From Acholeplasmataceae bacterium (GTDB lineage Bacteria; Bacillota_I; Bacilli_A; Acholeplasmatales; Acholeplasmataceae): DNA of 64,000 nucleotides. The stretch is from assembly GCA_021108415.1 (NCBI GenBank), contig JAIOQX010000002.1:597519-661518 (forward strand), given 5' to 3'. Position numbers and translations under genes: made by a program. Shown one piece after another: positions 50,753 through 61,130 of this stretch (position 1 is its first letter; every line of letters begins with the position of its first letter). The notes under the pieces are model-generated. The model searched no databases and had not been told where the DNA came from. It saw only the letters and a list, made by a program, of their open reading frames with translations.

Positions 50753-51151
50753 TTACCAAACGTAAGCGAGCACTTCGCCGCCAACTTGAGCTAAACGTGC
50801 TTCACGATCTGTCATGATACCCTTTGATGTTGAGATTAATGCAATCCCTAAACCATTTAAAACTTTTGGTAATTCGTCTACAGATGTATATACACGAAGA
50901 CCTGGTTTCGATATCCTTTTTAAACCTTTAATTACACGTTCTTTAAGATCAGTGTATTTTAAGGTAACAACTATTTTGCCTTGTACGCCATCTTTTGCTA
51001 CATTGTAACCTACGATGAACCCCTCTTTTTTAAGAACTGCTAAAATATCAGCTTTTAAACGAGAAGCAGGCATTTCTACTTTTTCATGACGCATTCTATT
51101 TGCGTTACGAACACGCGTTAGCATATCCGCAATCGGATCAGTCATAACCAT
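50753..51151 (-). CDS. rpsH: 30S ribosomal protein S8
   Basis: [20 protein letters not shown] ... [13 protein letters not shown]. Confidence 0.98.
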   Translation of the reverse strand: MVMTDPIADMLTRVRNANRMRHEKVEMPASRLKADILAVLKKEGFIVGYNVAKDGVQGKIVVTLKYTDLKERVIKGLKRISKPGLRVYTSVDELPKVLNGLGIALISTSKGIMTDREARLAQVGGEVLAYVW

Positions 51152-51167
51152 GTTTTTTCCTCCTTAA

Positions 51168-51437
51168 TTACCAGCTTGCTTTTTTAACACCAGGGAGTTC
51201 TCCCTTATGTGCTAATTCACGAAATGTTAGACGTGACAAGCCAAACTTGCGCATATAGCCGCGTGGACGACCATCTATTGAATCGCGATTTCTTACACGT
51301 GTTGCTGATGCATTTCTAGGTAGTTGTTGTAAAGCTAGGTAATCACCATTAGCTTTTAACTCTGCAACTTTTTCGCGATAGCGTTCTACTATTACTTTAC
51401 GCTTTTCATTTTTAACAATTTTTGATTTCTTTGCCAT
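51168..51437 (-). CDS. rpsN: 30S ribosomal protein S14, non-zinc form
   Basis: [51 protein letters not shown]; no CxxC. Confidence 0.97.
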   Translation of the reverse strand: MAKKSKIVKNEKRKVIVERYREKVAELKANGDYLALQQLPRNASATRVRNRDSIDGRPRGYMRKFGLSRLTFRELAHKGELPGVKKASW

Positions 51438-51448
51438 AATACGCCTCC

Positions 51449-51988
51449 TTACTTCTTAAACGGCATACCAAGTTGACTTAATAATGCTCGTCCTTCTTGA
51501 TCTGTTTTTGCCGTTGTTACAATAACTATGTCCATTCCACGAACTTTTTTTACTTTATCTAAACTAATTTCTGGGAAAATAATTTGTTCTCTTACACCAA
51601 CAGTGTAGTTACCGCGACCATCAAAAGAATTTCCTGAAATCCCTCTAAAGTCACGTACACGAGGTAGTACGATTGAAACCAATTTGTCTAAAAAGTAATA
51701 CATTCTTTCGCCACGAAGGGTAACTTTTGCCCCAATTGGCATACCTTCTCTTAATTTGAAGTTAGAAATTGATTTTTTGGCTTTAGTAATGATTGGTTTT
51801 TGTCCAGTTAATAACTGTAACTCTTCCACAGCATCATCTAAAACTTTTGGATTGAATACTGCATCACCGATACCCATATTCACTACAATTTTTTCAATTT
51901 TTGGAACTTCCATAACAGATGTATAATTGAATGCCTTAATAAGTTCAGGTTTGACAACATTCTCGTATTTTTCTTTAATTACGCTCAT
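51449..51988 (-). CDS. rplE: 50S ribosomal protein L5
   Basis: [23 protein letters not shown]. Confidence 0.98.
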   Translation of the reverse strand: MSVIKEKYENVVKPELIKAFNYTSVMEVPKIEKIVVNMGIGDAVFNPKVLDDAVEELQLLTGQKPIITKAKKSISNFKLREGMPIGAKVTLRGERMYYFLDKLVSIVLPRVRDFRGISGNSFDGRGNYTVGVREQIIFPEISLDKVKKVRGMDIVIVTTAKTDQEGRALLSQLGMPFKK

Positions 51989-52000
51989 TGTTCAAACTCC

Positions 52001-52381
52001 TTAATTATCTAGGCTTTCGCCTGATTTTTTAGCATAGCGGACTTTAATAGGCTTATTATTTGAGCCTAAAACTAATTCGCCATTTTTATCTGTCTTAAAA
52101 CGGTAACCTACACGAACTGGTTTTCCTGTTTTAGGATCCATAATTGCTACATTAGAAACATGAATTGGTGCTTCTTTTTCTATGATGCCGCCTTTATCAT
52201 TTGCTTGTGTTGGACGTTGGTGTTTTTTAACTAAGTTAATACCTTCTACCAATACGCGATCTGTTGTTGGATATACACGTAACACACGGCCTGTTTTGCG
52301 TGTTTTAACTCCTTTTTTGTCAGTTACAAATTGATCGCGTCCAGCAATCACTGCAACTGTATCTCCAGCTTTAATATACAT
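52001..52381 (-). CDS. rplX: 50S ribosomal protein L24
   Basis: [17 protein letters not shown]...GKVLRV-like, [13 protein letters not shown]; internal Met start. Confidence 0.96.
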   Translation of the reverse strand: MYIKAGDTVAVIAGRDQFVTDKKGVKTRKTGRVLRVYPTTDRVLVEGINLVKKHQRPTQANDKGGIIEKEAPIHVSNVAIMDPKTGKPVRVGYRFKTDKNGELVLGSNNKPIKVRYAKKSGESLDN

Positions 52382-52394
52382 AGACTCGACCTCC

Positions 52395-52763
52395 TTATAG
52401 TACTTCTGGAGCAAGAGAAACGATCTTCATAAAGTTCTTATCTCTTAACTCTCTTGCCACTGGCCCGAAAATACGGGTTCCACGTGGATTCATATCATCT
52501 TTAATAATAACTGCTGCATTTTCATCAAATTTGATGTATGAGCCATCTGCGCGACGAAGACCTTTTACTGTACGTACGATAACTGCTCTTAAAACTTCAC
52601 CTTTTTTAACCATACCAGCTGGTGTAGCTTTTTTAACTGTTACGACGACAACATCACCGATATTAGCATAACGACGACGGGTTCCCCCTAAAACTTTAAT
52701 CACAAGTACTTCTTTAGCGCCACTGTTATCAGCAACAACTAATCTACTTTCTTGTTGAATCAT
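52395..52763 (-). CDS. rplN: 50S ribosomal protein L14
   Basis: [27 protein letters not shown]. Confidence 0.98.
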   Translation of the reverse strand: MIQQESRLVVADNSGAKEVLVIKVLGGTRRRYANIGDVVVVTVKKATPAGMVKKGEVLRAVIVRTVKGLRRADGSYIKFDENAAVIIKDDMNPRGTRIFGPVARELRDKNFMKIVSLAPEVL

Positions 52764-52777
52764 GTTTTATATCCTCC

Positions 52778-53038
52778 TTATACTAAGTCGGCTTTAACAA
52801 GAACTTCTAAGAGACGGAATCTCTTAGTTTTAGATAGTGGACGAGTTTCCATAATAGTAACTTTATCCCCAATTCCTGCTAAACCTTCTTCATCATGCAC
52901 ATGAAATTTCTTTGAAACCTTTACACTTTTACTGTATAAAGGTGCTTTTTTGTATGTATCGACAACCACGGTAATCGTCTTATCCATTTTGTCAGATACA
53001 ACAATTCCCGTATATACTTTTCTTTGTTTACGTTCCAT
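52778..53038 (-). CDS. rpsQ: 30S ribosomal protein S17
   Basis: [19 protein letters not shown]. Confidence 0.97.
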   Translation of the reverse strand: MERKQRKVYTGIVVSDKMDKTITVVVDTYKKAPLYSKSVKVSKKFHVHDEEGLAGIGDKVTIMETRPLSKTKRFRLLEVLVKADLV

Positions 53039-53048
53039 GGTATCCTCC

Positions 53049-53237
53049 TTATTCAGTACGTTCACTGATGATTGTTTTCATTTGTGCAATCGTCTTTTTA
53101 ACTATACTAATTCGAGCCGTATTTTCTAGTTGACCTACTGCAAGTTGAAAGCGTAAGTTAAATAACTCTGCTTTAAGCTCGACTATGCGTTTTTCTAAAT
53201 CAGGTGTACTGATTTTTCTAATTTCTGTCGCTTTCAC
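53049..53237 (-). CDS. rpmC: 50S ribosomal protein L29
   Basis: [23 protein letters not shown]. Confidence 0.97.
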   Translation of the reverse strand: MKATEIRKISTPDLEKRIVELKAELFNLRFQLAVGQLENTARISIVKKTIAQMKTIISERTE

Positions 53238-53650
53238 GCTTGCTCACCTCTTTTAACAATTTTCGTTTTAATAGGTAATTTGTGTGATGCTAAACGTAGC
53301 GCTTCTACTGCAATTGCTTCAGAAACTCCATTTAATTCAAACATGATTTTACCTTGTTTAACAACCGCTACCCAGTGATCAGGAGCCCCTTTACCGGAAC
53401 CCATACGCACTTCAAGTGGTTTTTTTGTTTTTGCTAAATGTGGGAATATATTAATCCACACTTTACCAAGTCTTTTCATATGTCTTGTCATCGCGATACG
53501 TGCCGCTTCGATTTGACGGTTTGTAATCCATGCACCTTCTAAAGCGATTAATGCATAATCACCATTTAAGATTTCATTTCTACCTTTAACTTTACCTTCA
53601 TAACTCACTCTGTGAGGGCGACGGAATTTTGTTCTTTTAGGCATTAACAT
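53234..53650 (-). CDS. rplP: 50S ribosomal protein L16
   Basis: [21 protein letters not shown]. Confidence 0.98.
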   Translation of the reverse strand: MLMPKRTKFRRPHRVSYEGKVKGRNEILNGDYALIALEGAWITNRQIEAARIAMTRHMKRLGKVWINIFPHLAKTKKPLEVRMGSGKGAPDHWVAVVKQGKIMFELNGVSEAIAVEALRLASHKLPIKTKIVKRGEQA

Positions 53651-53652
53651 AA

Positions 53653-54396
53653 TTAGTTGCCTCCTCTGTTGTTACGATTATTACGACCGCCTCGTCTTGC
53701 TGGACGTGGAGCTCTTTCATCAAGTTTTCTTAGGTTTCCTTCTCTTGTTTGACCTGGTAATACTTCACCATTATAAATCCAAACCTTGATTCCTAAAATA
53801 CCATAAGTTGTGTTTGCTTCTGCGGTTGCATAATCAATATCTGCACGAAGTGTATGTAGAGGAACTTGTCCTTCTGAATACCCTTCGCTTCTTGCCATTT
53901 CTGCGCCACCTAAACGACCTGAAACTAATGTTTTACAACCTTTAGCTCCGGCTTTTAGTGCACGTTGCATTGCGATTTTTTGAGCACGTCTAAATGATGC
54001 ACGATTTTCTAGTTGTTCTGCAATAGATTGTGCTACAAGAGTTGCTACTCTTTCTGGACGTTTAACTTCAACTACATTGAATACAATTTCCTTGTTGCTA
54101 ATTTTTTCTAGTTGAGCAACTGCTTTCTTCTTAGTTTCAGCATCACGACCAATAACGATACCAGGTTTTGCTGTGTGTAATGTAATTTTTACACGATCTT
54201 TGCCGCCTCTACCTTTAACGCGTTCTATTTCAATGTGAGAAACAGCGGCTTTTTTATAAAAATCATTAAGATATGAACGAATGCTTGCATCTTCCTTAAC
54301 TAGCGCTGGAACGCTGTTTTTATCAGCATACCATCTTGAATCCCAGTTACGGATGATACCAACACGCATACCAATCGGATTAACTTTTTGACCCAT
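53653..54396 (-). CDS. rpsC: 30S ribosomal protein S3
   Basis: [25 protein letters not shown]. Confidence 0.98.
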   Translation of the reverse strand: MGQKVNPIGMRVGIIRNWDSRWYADKNSVPALVKEDASIRSYLNDFYKKAAVSHIEIERVKGRGGKDRVKITLHTAKPGIVIGRDAETKKKAVAQLEKISNKEIVFNVVEVKRPERVATLVAQSIAEQLENRASFRRAQKIAMQRALKAGAKGCKTLVSGRLGGAEMARSEGYSEGQVPLHTLRADIDYATAEANTTYGILGIKVWIYNGEVLPGQTREGNLRKLDERAPRPARRGGRNNRNNRGGN

Positions 54397-54408
54397 GTCT
54401 CTTCACCC

Positions 54409-54759
54409 CTATTCCTTTTCTGCCACAACAATTGTTATGTGGCTAGTTCTTTTCTTGATAATGTCGCCTTGACCTTTAGCTCTTGGTAAAAGTCTTTTTA
54501 AGCGAACACCCTCATTTACATATGCTTCCTTAACAAATAAATCTTCAACGTTTGCATTGTTATTGTGCTCTGCATTGGCAACAGCACTATTTAACACCTT
54601 TAAAAGTATTGGTGAGGCACCACGTGGTGTAAACATTAGAATTGCTTGCGCTTCTTTAATGTTTTTGCCGCGAATTAAATCGATTACCAATCTAACTTTA
54701 CGTGGAGCAATGCGAACGGTTTTAGCTATAGCTTTAGTTTCCATCATTTTCTCCTCCAA
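54409..54759 (-). CDS. rplV: 50S ribosomal protein L22
   Basis: [26 protein letters not shown]. Confidence 0.98.
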   Translation of the reverse strand: MEEKMMETKAIAKTVRIAPRKVRLVIDLIRGKNIKEAQAILMFTPRGASPILLKVLNSAVANAEHNNNANVEDLFVKEAYVNEGVRLKRLLPRAKGQGDIIKKRTSHITIVVAEKE

Positions 54760-55041
54760 TTACTTCTTCTTAGCTTTCTTGTCTTCTTTACCATGTCCAT
54801 GATAAGTACGAGTTGGTGCAAATTCACCAAGCTTGTGTCCAACCATATCTTCAGTTATATAAACTGGAACATGAGATTTACCATTATAAACTGCAATCGT
54901 GTGTCCAACAAAGTCTGGGAAAACTGTTGAACGACGTGACCAAGTTTGGATCACTTTCTTTTTGTTAGTGTCATTTTGAGCTTGAACTTTAGTTAATAAG
55001 TGCAAATCGCAAAATGGTCCTTTTTTGACTGAACGTGCCAT
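54760..55041 (-). CDS. rpsS: 30S ribosomal protein S19
   Basis: [31 protein letters not shown]. Confidence 0.98.
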   Translation of the reverse strand: MARSVKKGPFCDLHLLTKVQAQNDTNKKKVIQTWSRRSTVFPDFVGHTIAVYNGKSHVPVYITEDMVGHKLGEFAPTRTYHGHGKEDKKAKKK

Positions 55042-55051
55042 GTTTTTCCTC

Positions 55052-55882
55052 CTACTTCGTACGACGACGAACGATTAAGTCGTTTGACGCTTTTTTATTG
55101 TCGCGAGTTTTAACTCCACGAGCCTTCTTACCCCAAGGGGTCATTGGTGATTTTCTACCAATTGGTGTTCTACCTTCACCACCACCATGAGGGTGATCGT
55201 TAGGGTTCATTGCTGAACCACGAACTGTTGGTCTTACGCCCATGTGTCTAGTTCTACCAGCTTTACCGATATTTACTAATTCCCATGATTCATTTCCAAC
55301 GGTACCAATTGTAGCACGGCAAGTTCCTAATATTTTACGAACTTCACCAGATTGTAATCGTACCAATACATATTTTTCTTCACGCCCTAAGATTTGTGCA
55401 GAAGCGCCAGCACTTCTAGCGATCTGTCCACCTCTACCAGGACTTAACTCGATGTTATGAACTACAGTACCAACTGGAATACTCATAATTGGACATGCAT
55501 TTCCTGTTTTGATATCAACTGTTGCGCCTGAAAGGATTTCCATTCCTACTTCTAATCCTTTAGGAGCTAGTATATATCTTTTTTCTCCATCTACATAATG
55601 AATTAAAGCAATATTTGCAGAACGGTTTGGATCGTATTCGATCGTTGCAACTTTTCCTATAATATTGTCTTTGTTTCTTTTAAAATCAATTACACGATAT
55701 TTTCTTCTCGCTCCGCCACCGATATGTCTAACGGTAATCTTACCTTGGTTATTACGTCCACCAGTGCGAGAGATTGGCTCAAGTAGTGATTTTTCAGGAG
55801 TAGATGTTGTAATTTCGTCATAAGTTAAAACACTCATGTTACGACGACCATTTGAGGTCGCTTTGTACTTTTTAACCGCCAT
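55052..55882 (-). CDS. rplB: 50S ribosomal protein L2
   Basis: [46 protein letters not shown]. Confidence 0.98.
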   Translation of the reverse strand: MAVKKYKATSNGRRNMSVLTYDEITTSTPEKSLLEPISRTGGRNNQGKITVRHIGGGARRKYRVIDFKRNKDNIIGKVATIEYDPNRSANIALIHYVDGEKRYILAPKGLEVGMEILSGATVDIKTGNACPIMSIPVGTVVHNIELSPGRGGQIARSAGASAQILGREEKYVLVRLQSGEVRKILGTCRATIGTVGNESWELVNIGKAGRTRHMGVRPTVRGSAMNPNDHPHGGGEGRTPIGRKSPMTPWGKKARGVKTRDNKKASNDLIVRRRTK

Positions 55883-55911
55883 TTGGTTAAACCTCCTCTA
55901 ATATTTTCACT

Positions 55912-56199
55912 TTATACTGTAAAGGCATCTATTTTTTGGCCTTCAGCAATCTTAACTACTGCTTTCTTATAAGCAGCTTTATATCCTTCGTATTTACCCA
56001 TTCTCTTGAACTTAGGTAATACATTTACTGTATTAACTGAAAGTACTTTTACATTAAAGATTGCTTCAATTGCTTTTTTAATTTCAACTTTATTAGCTTT
56101 TTTATCTACTTTAAATGTGTATCTGTTTTGACTTTCGATTAATTGAGTACTTTGTTCAGTGATAATTGGGGATTTGATAATTTCATAAAATTTAACCAT
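55912..56199 (-). CDS. rplW: 50S ribosomal protein L23
   Basis: FYEIIKSPIITEQST; YTFKVDKKANKVEIKKAIE. Confidence 0.97.
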   Translation of the reverse strand: MVKFYEIIKSPIITEQSTQLIESQNRYTFKVDKKANKVEIKKAIEAIFNVKVLSVNTVNVLPKFKRMGKYEGYKAAYKKAVVKIAEGQKIDAFTV

Positions 56200-56821
56200 T
56201 ACCTAATACCTCCTCTAATGTTTCAACTGCATCTTTTGTAAGAATTAGATTTTTACAGTTTAAAACATCATAAACACTCACGTGATTAGCTAGCGCAAAT
56301 GCAACTCTTGGTAGGTTTCTTGATGCAAGTACTTCATTATCAGTAAATGTTTTACCTACAACCAATGTTTTACCTTCTACACTTAAGTTTGCTAATACTT
56401 CACGGAATAGTTTTGTTTTTGGTGCTTCTAATTCTATAATATCAACTACTTTTAATTGTCCTTGAGCTTGTTGATATGATAATGCTGATCTTAAAGCTAG
56501 TTGACGTACCTTTTGATTAAGCTTAATTGCATAACTTCTTGGTGTTGGTCCAAATACGATACCACCGTGACGCCATTGTGGTGAACGAGTTGAACCTTGA
56601 CGTGCTCTACCTGTTCCCTTTTGTCTCCATGGTTTTCTACCACCACCAGATACTTCGCTACGATTTTTTACATCGTGAGTACCTTGTCTCATTGCTGCTC
56701 TTTGTGCATTGACTACATCAAATAATGCTTGTTGATGTGGTTCAATACCAAATACGTATTCTGATAAGGTTAGGTCAGCAACTTTTTTTCCTGTTTGATT
56801 GAAAATGTCTACTTTTGGCAT
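56192..56821 (-). CDS. rplD: 50S ribosomal protein L4
   Basis: RSEVSGGGRKPWRQKGTGRARQGSTRSPQWRHGG. Confidence 0.98.
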   Translation of the reverse strand: MPKVDIFNQTGKKVADLTLSEYVFGIEPHQQALFDVVNAQRAAMRQGTHDVKNRSEVSGGGRKPWRQKGTGRARQGSTRSPQWRHGGIVFGPTPRSYAIKLNQKVRQLALRSALSYQQAQGQLKVVDIIELEAPKTKLFREVLANLSVEGKTLVVGKTFTDNEVLASRNLPRVAFALANHVSVYDVLNCKNLILTKDAVETLEEVLGNG

Positions 56822-56832
56822 ATTAACCCTCC

Positions 56833-57474
56833 TTATTTACCACTTTTAACAGCAGATCTTACGATGACAAGTCCTTTTTTAGGACCTGGAACGCTTCCGC
56901 TTACAAGTAATAATTGATTTTCTACATCAACACCAACAATTTCTAGATTTTGAATGGTTACTTTTTCATGTCCCATATGTCCAGGTAAGTTTTTACCCTT
57001 CATGTTACCTTTAACAGCTCCCATTGAACCTGGTCTACGATGATATCTTGAACCATGTGTCATCGGACCACGAGATTGATTGTGTCTCTTGATACTTCCT
57101 TCGAAGCCTTTACCTTTAGATGTGCCAGTTACGTCTACGATTTCACCAACTACAAATAAGTCTAATTTAACAGAGTCACCTACGGCTATATCCACCATTT
57201 CATTATTAAGCTCTTCCTTAAAGCGGATTTCTTTAACGAAGCGCTTAGGTGCTGTGTTAGCTTTTTTCACGTGCCCTTGTTCAGGCTTGTTACTTAATTT
57301 TTCACGTTTAGTTTCGAAACCAACTTGTGTAGCTACATAACCATCTGTTTCAACAGTTTTTTGTTGTAGGACTACATTGTCAGCTACGTCTATAACGCTA
57401 ACTGGAATTAACACGCCATTTTCATCGAAAATTTGTGTCATCCCAAGTTTTCTACCTAAGATTCCTTTGGCCAT
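56833..57474 (-). CDS. rplC: 50S ribosomal protein L3
   Basis: [37 protein letters not shown]. Confidence 0.98.
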   Translation of the reverse strand: MAKGILGRKLGMTQIFDENGVLIPVSVIDVADNVVLQQKTVETDGYVATQVGFETKREKLSNKPEQGHVKKANTAPKRFVKEIRFKEELNNEMVDIAVGDSVKLDLFVVGEIVDVTGTSKGKGFEGSIKRHNQSRGPMTHGSRYHRRPGSMGAVKGNMKGKNLPGHMGHEKVTIQNLEIVGVDVENQLLLVSGSVPGPKKGLVIVRSAVKSGK

Positions 57475-57500
57475 ACTTTTACCTCTTTCTAATTTTTAAA

Positions 57501-57809
57501 TTATTTTTTTAATACGATATCAATACCTGATGGTAAATCAATGTCCATCAATGCACTAATTGTTTTTGGATTAGGATCAATGATTTGGATCAATCTCTTG
57601 TGAGTTCTGCGTTCGAATTGTTCACGTGAGTCTTTATTGACGTGTGGTGAACGTAGAATTGTGAATATTTCCTTTTCAGTTGGAAGAGGAATAGGACCTT
57701 GAACAGTAGCCCCAGTTCTTAATGCACTTTCTACAATCTTCTTAGCAGCTTGATCTAATAATCTGTGATCGTAAGCCTTTAAACGAATTTTAATTACATC
57801 TTTTGCCAT
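57501..57809 (-). CDS. rpsJ: 30S ribosomal protein S10
   Basis: [42 protein letters not shown]. Confidence 0.98.
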   Translation of the reverse strand: MAKDVIKIRLKAYDHRLLDQAAKKIVESALRTGATVQGPIPLPTEKEIFTILRSPHVNKDSREQFERRTHKRLIQIIDPNPKTISALMDIDLPSGIDIVLKK

Positions 57810-57834
57810 TTTAATAGCTCCTTTCGCCTATAAT

Positions 57835-57942
57835 CTTGTATAGACTTGCTCCATGGAAAAACCCAACTACTTAGACAACGGGTATCCGTGTGTCGGCAAC
57901 CTCCCATTTCACAGCCTGCTCATGTAATCACACGAGCGTTAT
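57835..57942 (-). promoter_or_regulatory. structured 5' leader of rpsJ (candidate S10 ribosomal-protein leader)
   Basis: GC-richer segment in AT-rich intergene directly upstream of the S10 operon: CGCTCGTGTGATTACATGAGCAGGCTGTGAAATGGGAGGTTGCCGACACACGGATACCCGTTGTCTAAGTAGTTGGGTTTTTCCATGG. Confidence 0.5.
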
Positions 57943-57953
57943 TATTATATATT

Positions 57954-57990
57954 AAAAAGGAAATAAAAGCAACCTTTTATCTCCTTTTTT
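57954..57990 (-). terminator. terminator of Enzyme I-like gene
   Basis: aaaaaggaaataaaag-caac-cttttatctccttttt imperfect hairpin. Confidence 0.5.
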
Positions 57991-57995
57991 CGTGT

Positions 57996-59612
57996 TTATT
58001 CATCATTTTCCTTTTTCTTCTTTCGCTTTGCGTAAACACCTTTGTATTTGCCTCTTGTTGATTCTTGTTTAAACAAAACAGCTGCTGCTTCTTTTATATG
58101 TGCTAGAGGAATAACAAAATGCTTAAATCCCTTATCAATTAGTTTTCTAAAAATCTTCGGGTCTCTTAACACATTCCCTTCTACAAAATGGAATACTTTG
58201 ACTCCAGTTCTTCTAAAGTATTGGTGAGACCATTCTAAGTCCGGGAAAGCCTGAAGCATAAACTCTTCAAAATCAATCTTTTCATGCTTCGTTTTATCCA
58301 TACACTCTTCAATATAATTATCAAGTCCATAAACAACAGTGTCCACATCTCGATAGTCCTCGTAATACAAAAGTGCCGATTCTGTCTCCATCATGATTGA
58401 AAAAAATGGCTTATTTTCTTCAGTATCTTCAGATTTATAATAGCTTTCAATTAATTCTTTCCATCTCTCTATTTCAGTTCCAAGTCTCATCATGGGAATT
58501 ACAATTGCTACTTTCTTTTGAAAAAGTTCCGCAGCTGCTTGTATTGCTTGAAGATTTGTTAAAAATATCCTATCATAAACTCGAATATTTTCTAAATCTG
58601 TGTATATTTCCCCCTCATAATCTAATGACTTAATATCATCAAATGATGGAATTCTAATCTGAACTGTTTTTTCTCCAAATGCACTAATGACTTTGCTATA
58701 TACTTCTATTTGTTCTTCGAGCGTTGGTATACACCCTTTGGTGATATACATATATTCGGTTTTAAATAAAGCTAGCCCTGAATACCATGTTGATGAGCAG
58801 GCTCTATCAAGATTTCTTGTGTCTACAAGAGTTGCGTAGAATTTAATATCTTTAGCAGTATATATAGGTTTTTCACCTAACTCAAAAGTATGTAAACTGC
58901 TTAATTCTTTTAATTTTTCAATTCTTTTTTCATTCGGATTTAAATATGTTCTTTCATGAATTCCATCGATAATCACAAATGAATTATCTGGATAACTTCT
59001 TGAAGTCAATAGAATTGGTATTTCATACGCAAAGCTTAATTCTAAGATTAATTCTGGTCTTTCTAATTTTCTACATATGAACCCTTTAATATTCTTAGGC
59101 AATTCATATAAAAATTCTTTTTTAAACTGTAAAACATCAATAATGATTTCCTCAGGATTTGAAGCTGCTAAATCCTGGATAAGAAATCTATCAATTTGTG
59201 AAACAATTCGATCCTTTAATTCAATAATCTTTTCATCATAATTACTGAATTTCCTTTTGTCAGCTACTGTTAAAAATGAATTATTCGAAGGATTTTCTAT
59301 GTACTCATCTATAGCTTTTTCGAATACATAACTAAACCCTAATTTGCTATTATAAAATCCATCTTTCATATACTCTACTAAAAATTTCGACTTGAAAGGT
59401 GATGTTGTGACTGACTCATCAAATGCACCTTCCATATACTCTTCTTGCTGAATTTTAACCCTTAAACTTTCTAAATTGCTTTTTATGATACTTTGAATTT
59501 CTATAAATACTAACTTTAATTCTGTCTTTGAATAATTTTTATTGCGTTTTTTTCTATTAAACCTAATAGTTTTTCCAAAAGAGATTATTTCTCCAAAATA
59601 TGTATTGATCAA
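57996..59612 (-). CDS. PTS Enzyme I-like paralogue, predicted catalytically degenerate
   Basis: SGLALFKTEYMYITKGCIPTLEEQIEVYSKVISAFGEKTVQIRIPSF; FFSIMMETESALLYYEDYRDVDTVVYGLDNYIEECMDKTK; IKGFICRKLERPELILELSFAYEIPILL where EI has [26 protein letters not shown]. Confidence 0.75.
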   Translation of the reverse strand: MINTYFGEIISFGKTIRFNRKKRNKNYSKTELKLVFIEIQSIIKSNLESLRVKIQQEEYMEGAFDESVTTSPFKSKFLVEYMKDGFYNSKLGFSYVFEKAIDEYIENPSNNSFLTVADKRKFSNYDEKIIELKDRIVSQIDRFLIQDLAASNPEEIIIDVLQFKKEFLYELPKNIKGFICRKLERPELILELSFAYEIPILLTSRSYPDNSFVIIDGIHERTYLNPNEKRIEKLKELSSLHTFELGEKPIYTAKDIKFYATLVDTRNLDRACSSTWYSGLALFKTEYMYITKGCIPTLEEQIEVYSKVISAFGEKTVQIRIPSFDDIKSLDYEGEIYTDLENIRVYDRIFLTNLQAIQAAAELFQKKVAIVIPMMRLGTEIERWKELIESYYKSEDTEENKPFFSIMMETESALLYYEDYRDVDTVVYGLDNYIEECMDKTKHEKIDFEEFMLQAFPDLEWSHQYFRRTGVKVFHFVEGNVLRDPKIFRKLIDKGFKHFVIPLAHIKEAAAVLFKQESTRGKYKGVYAKRKKKKENDE

Positions 59613-59641
59613 CTGTCTGTTCTCCTTTTATTATATGATTC

Positions 59642-60592
59642 TTATTTGTTTTCAATAACACTTCTTACTAACATGGCTGAGCCAATTATGCCCGCTTGAT
59701 TACCTGTAACAGCTAATTTAAACGGTATTTCACCAGTAGTGAATCTTGCATTTTCTTTATAATACTTTTGAATCAAATCAAGTAAAAAATCTCCTGACTT
59801 AGATACTCCCCCTCCAATAATAAACACATCGGGTTCATTAATAATTGACAACATACTTGCAGCAATCCCGATATACTTAGCCACTCTATGCACTGTTTTC
59901 AATGCTACATCATCACCAAGTTTAGCTGCATCAAATATAGCTTTAACTGACAAATGGTCTTTGTTCAAAATAGAAATATTGTCTAACAAAAGAGTTTTAG
60001 TATAATTCAATATCCCAGCTGTACCACAAATTTGTTCTAAACACCCTTTTGATCCACAACCACATATTTTCTCCTCTTCATCATAAACTTTAATATGTCC
60101 TATTTCTCCTCCTAAACCAGTTGCCCCCTCTACAATAACGCCATCTAGTATAACTCCTCCTCCTACTCCTGTACCCAATGTAATCAACACAGCATTATCA
60201 TATGGTTTATTTAGTGATGCATTTTCCCCAAATGCTGCTATTGTTGCATCATTAGCAGCTACAAGTTCGATATGATTTGGCAAATATTTTTTCATGCTAC
60301 TGATTAAATCTGTGTCATTTAGATCTAGATTTACACATTTAATAACAAATCCTTTTTTGACAGGACATGGTACATCTATACCTATACCTAATACATCATC
60401 TAATGATATATTAAGTTCCATGTTATTATTAGTTATGCTTTGATAAATAGTTTCAAAAATTGTTTCTTTATGATTGTATTTTGGAGTTTCAACCTCAAAA
60501 TCATTTATCATTTCCATTGATTTCATGTCAAAAAGTCCTATTTTTATACTAGTGCCTCCAACATCTATTCCATACACATATTTGCTCATCAT
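59642..60592 (-). CDS. ROK family sugar kinase (glucokinase-like)
   Basis: YGIDVGGTSIKIGLFD, VLITLGTGVGGGVILDG, CGCGSKGCLEQICG. Confidence 0.9.
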   Translation of the reverse strand: MMSKYVYGIDVGGTSIKIGLFDMKSMEMINDFEVETPKYNHKETIFETIYQSITNNNMELNISLDDVLGIGIDVPCPVKKGFVIKCVNLDLNDTDLISSMKKYLPNHIELVAANDATIAAFGENASLNKPYDNAVLITLGTGVGGGVILDGVIVEGATGLGGEIGHIKVYDEEEKICGCGSKGCLEQICGTAGILNYTKTLLLDNISILNKDHLSVKAIFDAAKLGDDVALKTVHRVAKYIGIAASMLSIINEPDVFIIGGGVSKSGDFLLDLIQKYYKENARFTTGEIPFKLAVTGNQAGIIGSAMLVRSVIENK

Positions 60593-60654
60593 ATTACCTC
60601 CATTTCGTACTTTATTCATTATATCATTTATCTAAAAAAATAGTGAATTTTTTT

Positions 60655-60680
60655 CAAAAAAAAACACCTTTAGGTGTTTT
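60655..60680 (-). terminator. terminator of degV-marR transcript
   Basis: minus strand AAAACACCTAAAGGTGTTTTTTTT. Confidence 0.6.
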
Positions 60681-61125
60681 AATATCTTTGTTTAAAATAG
60701 TTGCTGATATTTTCTAACGATTTTAACAATATCTTGTCTTTTTCTAAATTAAGATCTTTCAATAATGAACTCACCATTTCTTCATGAAACTCATCATGAA
60801 TATTCAAAACATTTATAGCATGATCATTTAATTTAAGATATACTTTTCTTCTATCGTTTTCATCTCTATATCTAGAAACATATTCTTTCTTGACTAAAAC
60901 ATTCACGGATGTTGTAAGTGTACCCATGGTAATTCTAAGTTTGCTGGCTACGTTTCCCATAGTAGGGTCATCTGTATTTTTAATTGCCTCTAGAACATGA
61001 ACTTCAGTCATAGAGAGCTTTACACCACGCTTCTTTAGAACTTCTGATTCAATAGATAAAATGTGATTGAACACATCAACAATTAACTCATTTATAACCT
61101 CTTTTGCAGAAACCATACTTGCCAC
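60679..61125 (-). CDS. MarR-family regulator, FabT-like
   Basis: MTEVHVLEAIKNTDDPTMGNVASKLRITMGTLTTSVNVLVKKEYVSRYRDENDRRKVYLKLN. Confidence 0.85.
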   Translation of the reverse strand: MASMVSAKEVINELIVDVFNHILSIESEVLKKRGVKLSMTEVHVLEAIKNTDDPTMGNVASKLRITMGTLTTSVNVLVKKEYVSRYRDENDRRKVYLKLNDHAINVLNIHDEFHEEMVSSLLKDLNLEKDKILLKSLENISNYFKQRY

Positions 61126-61130
61126 ATCCT

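Noticed and set aside
50198-54759. Possible unusual leader or frameshift within the ribosomal protein cluster
   Set aside because: Gene order and lengths are standard; start differences are explained by internal Met codons with good RBSs.
57846-58061. Plus-strand 71-aa ORF over the S10 leader
   Set aside because: Antisense to structured leader and the EI-like gene; no coding features.
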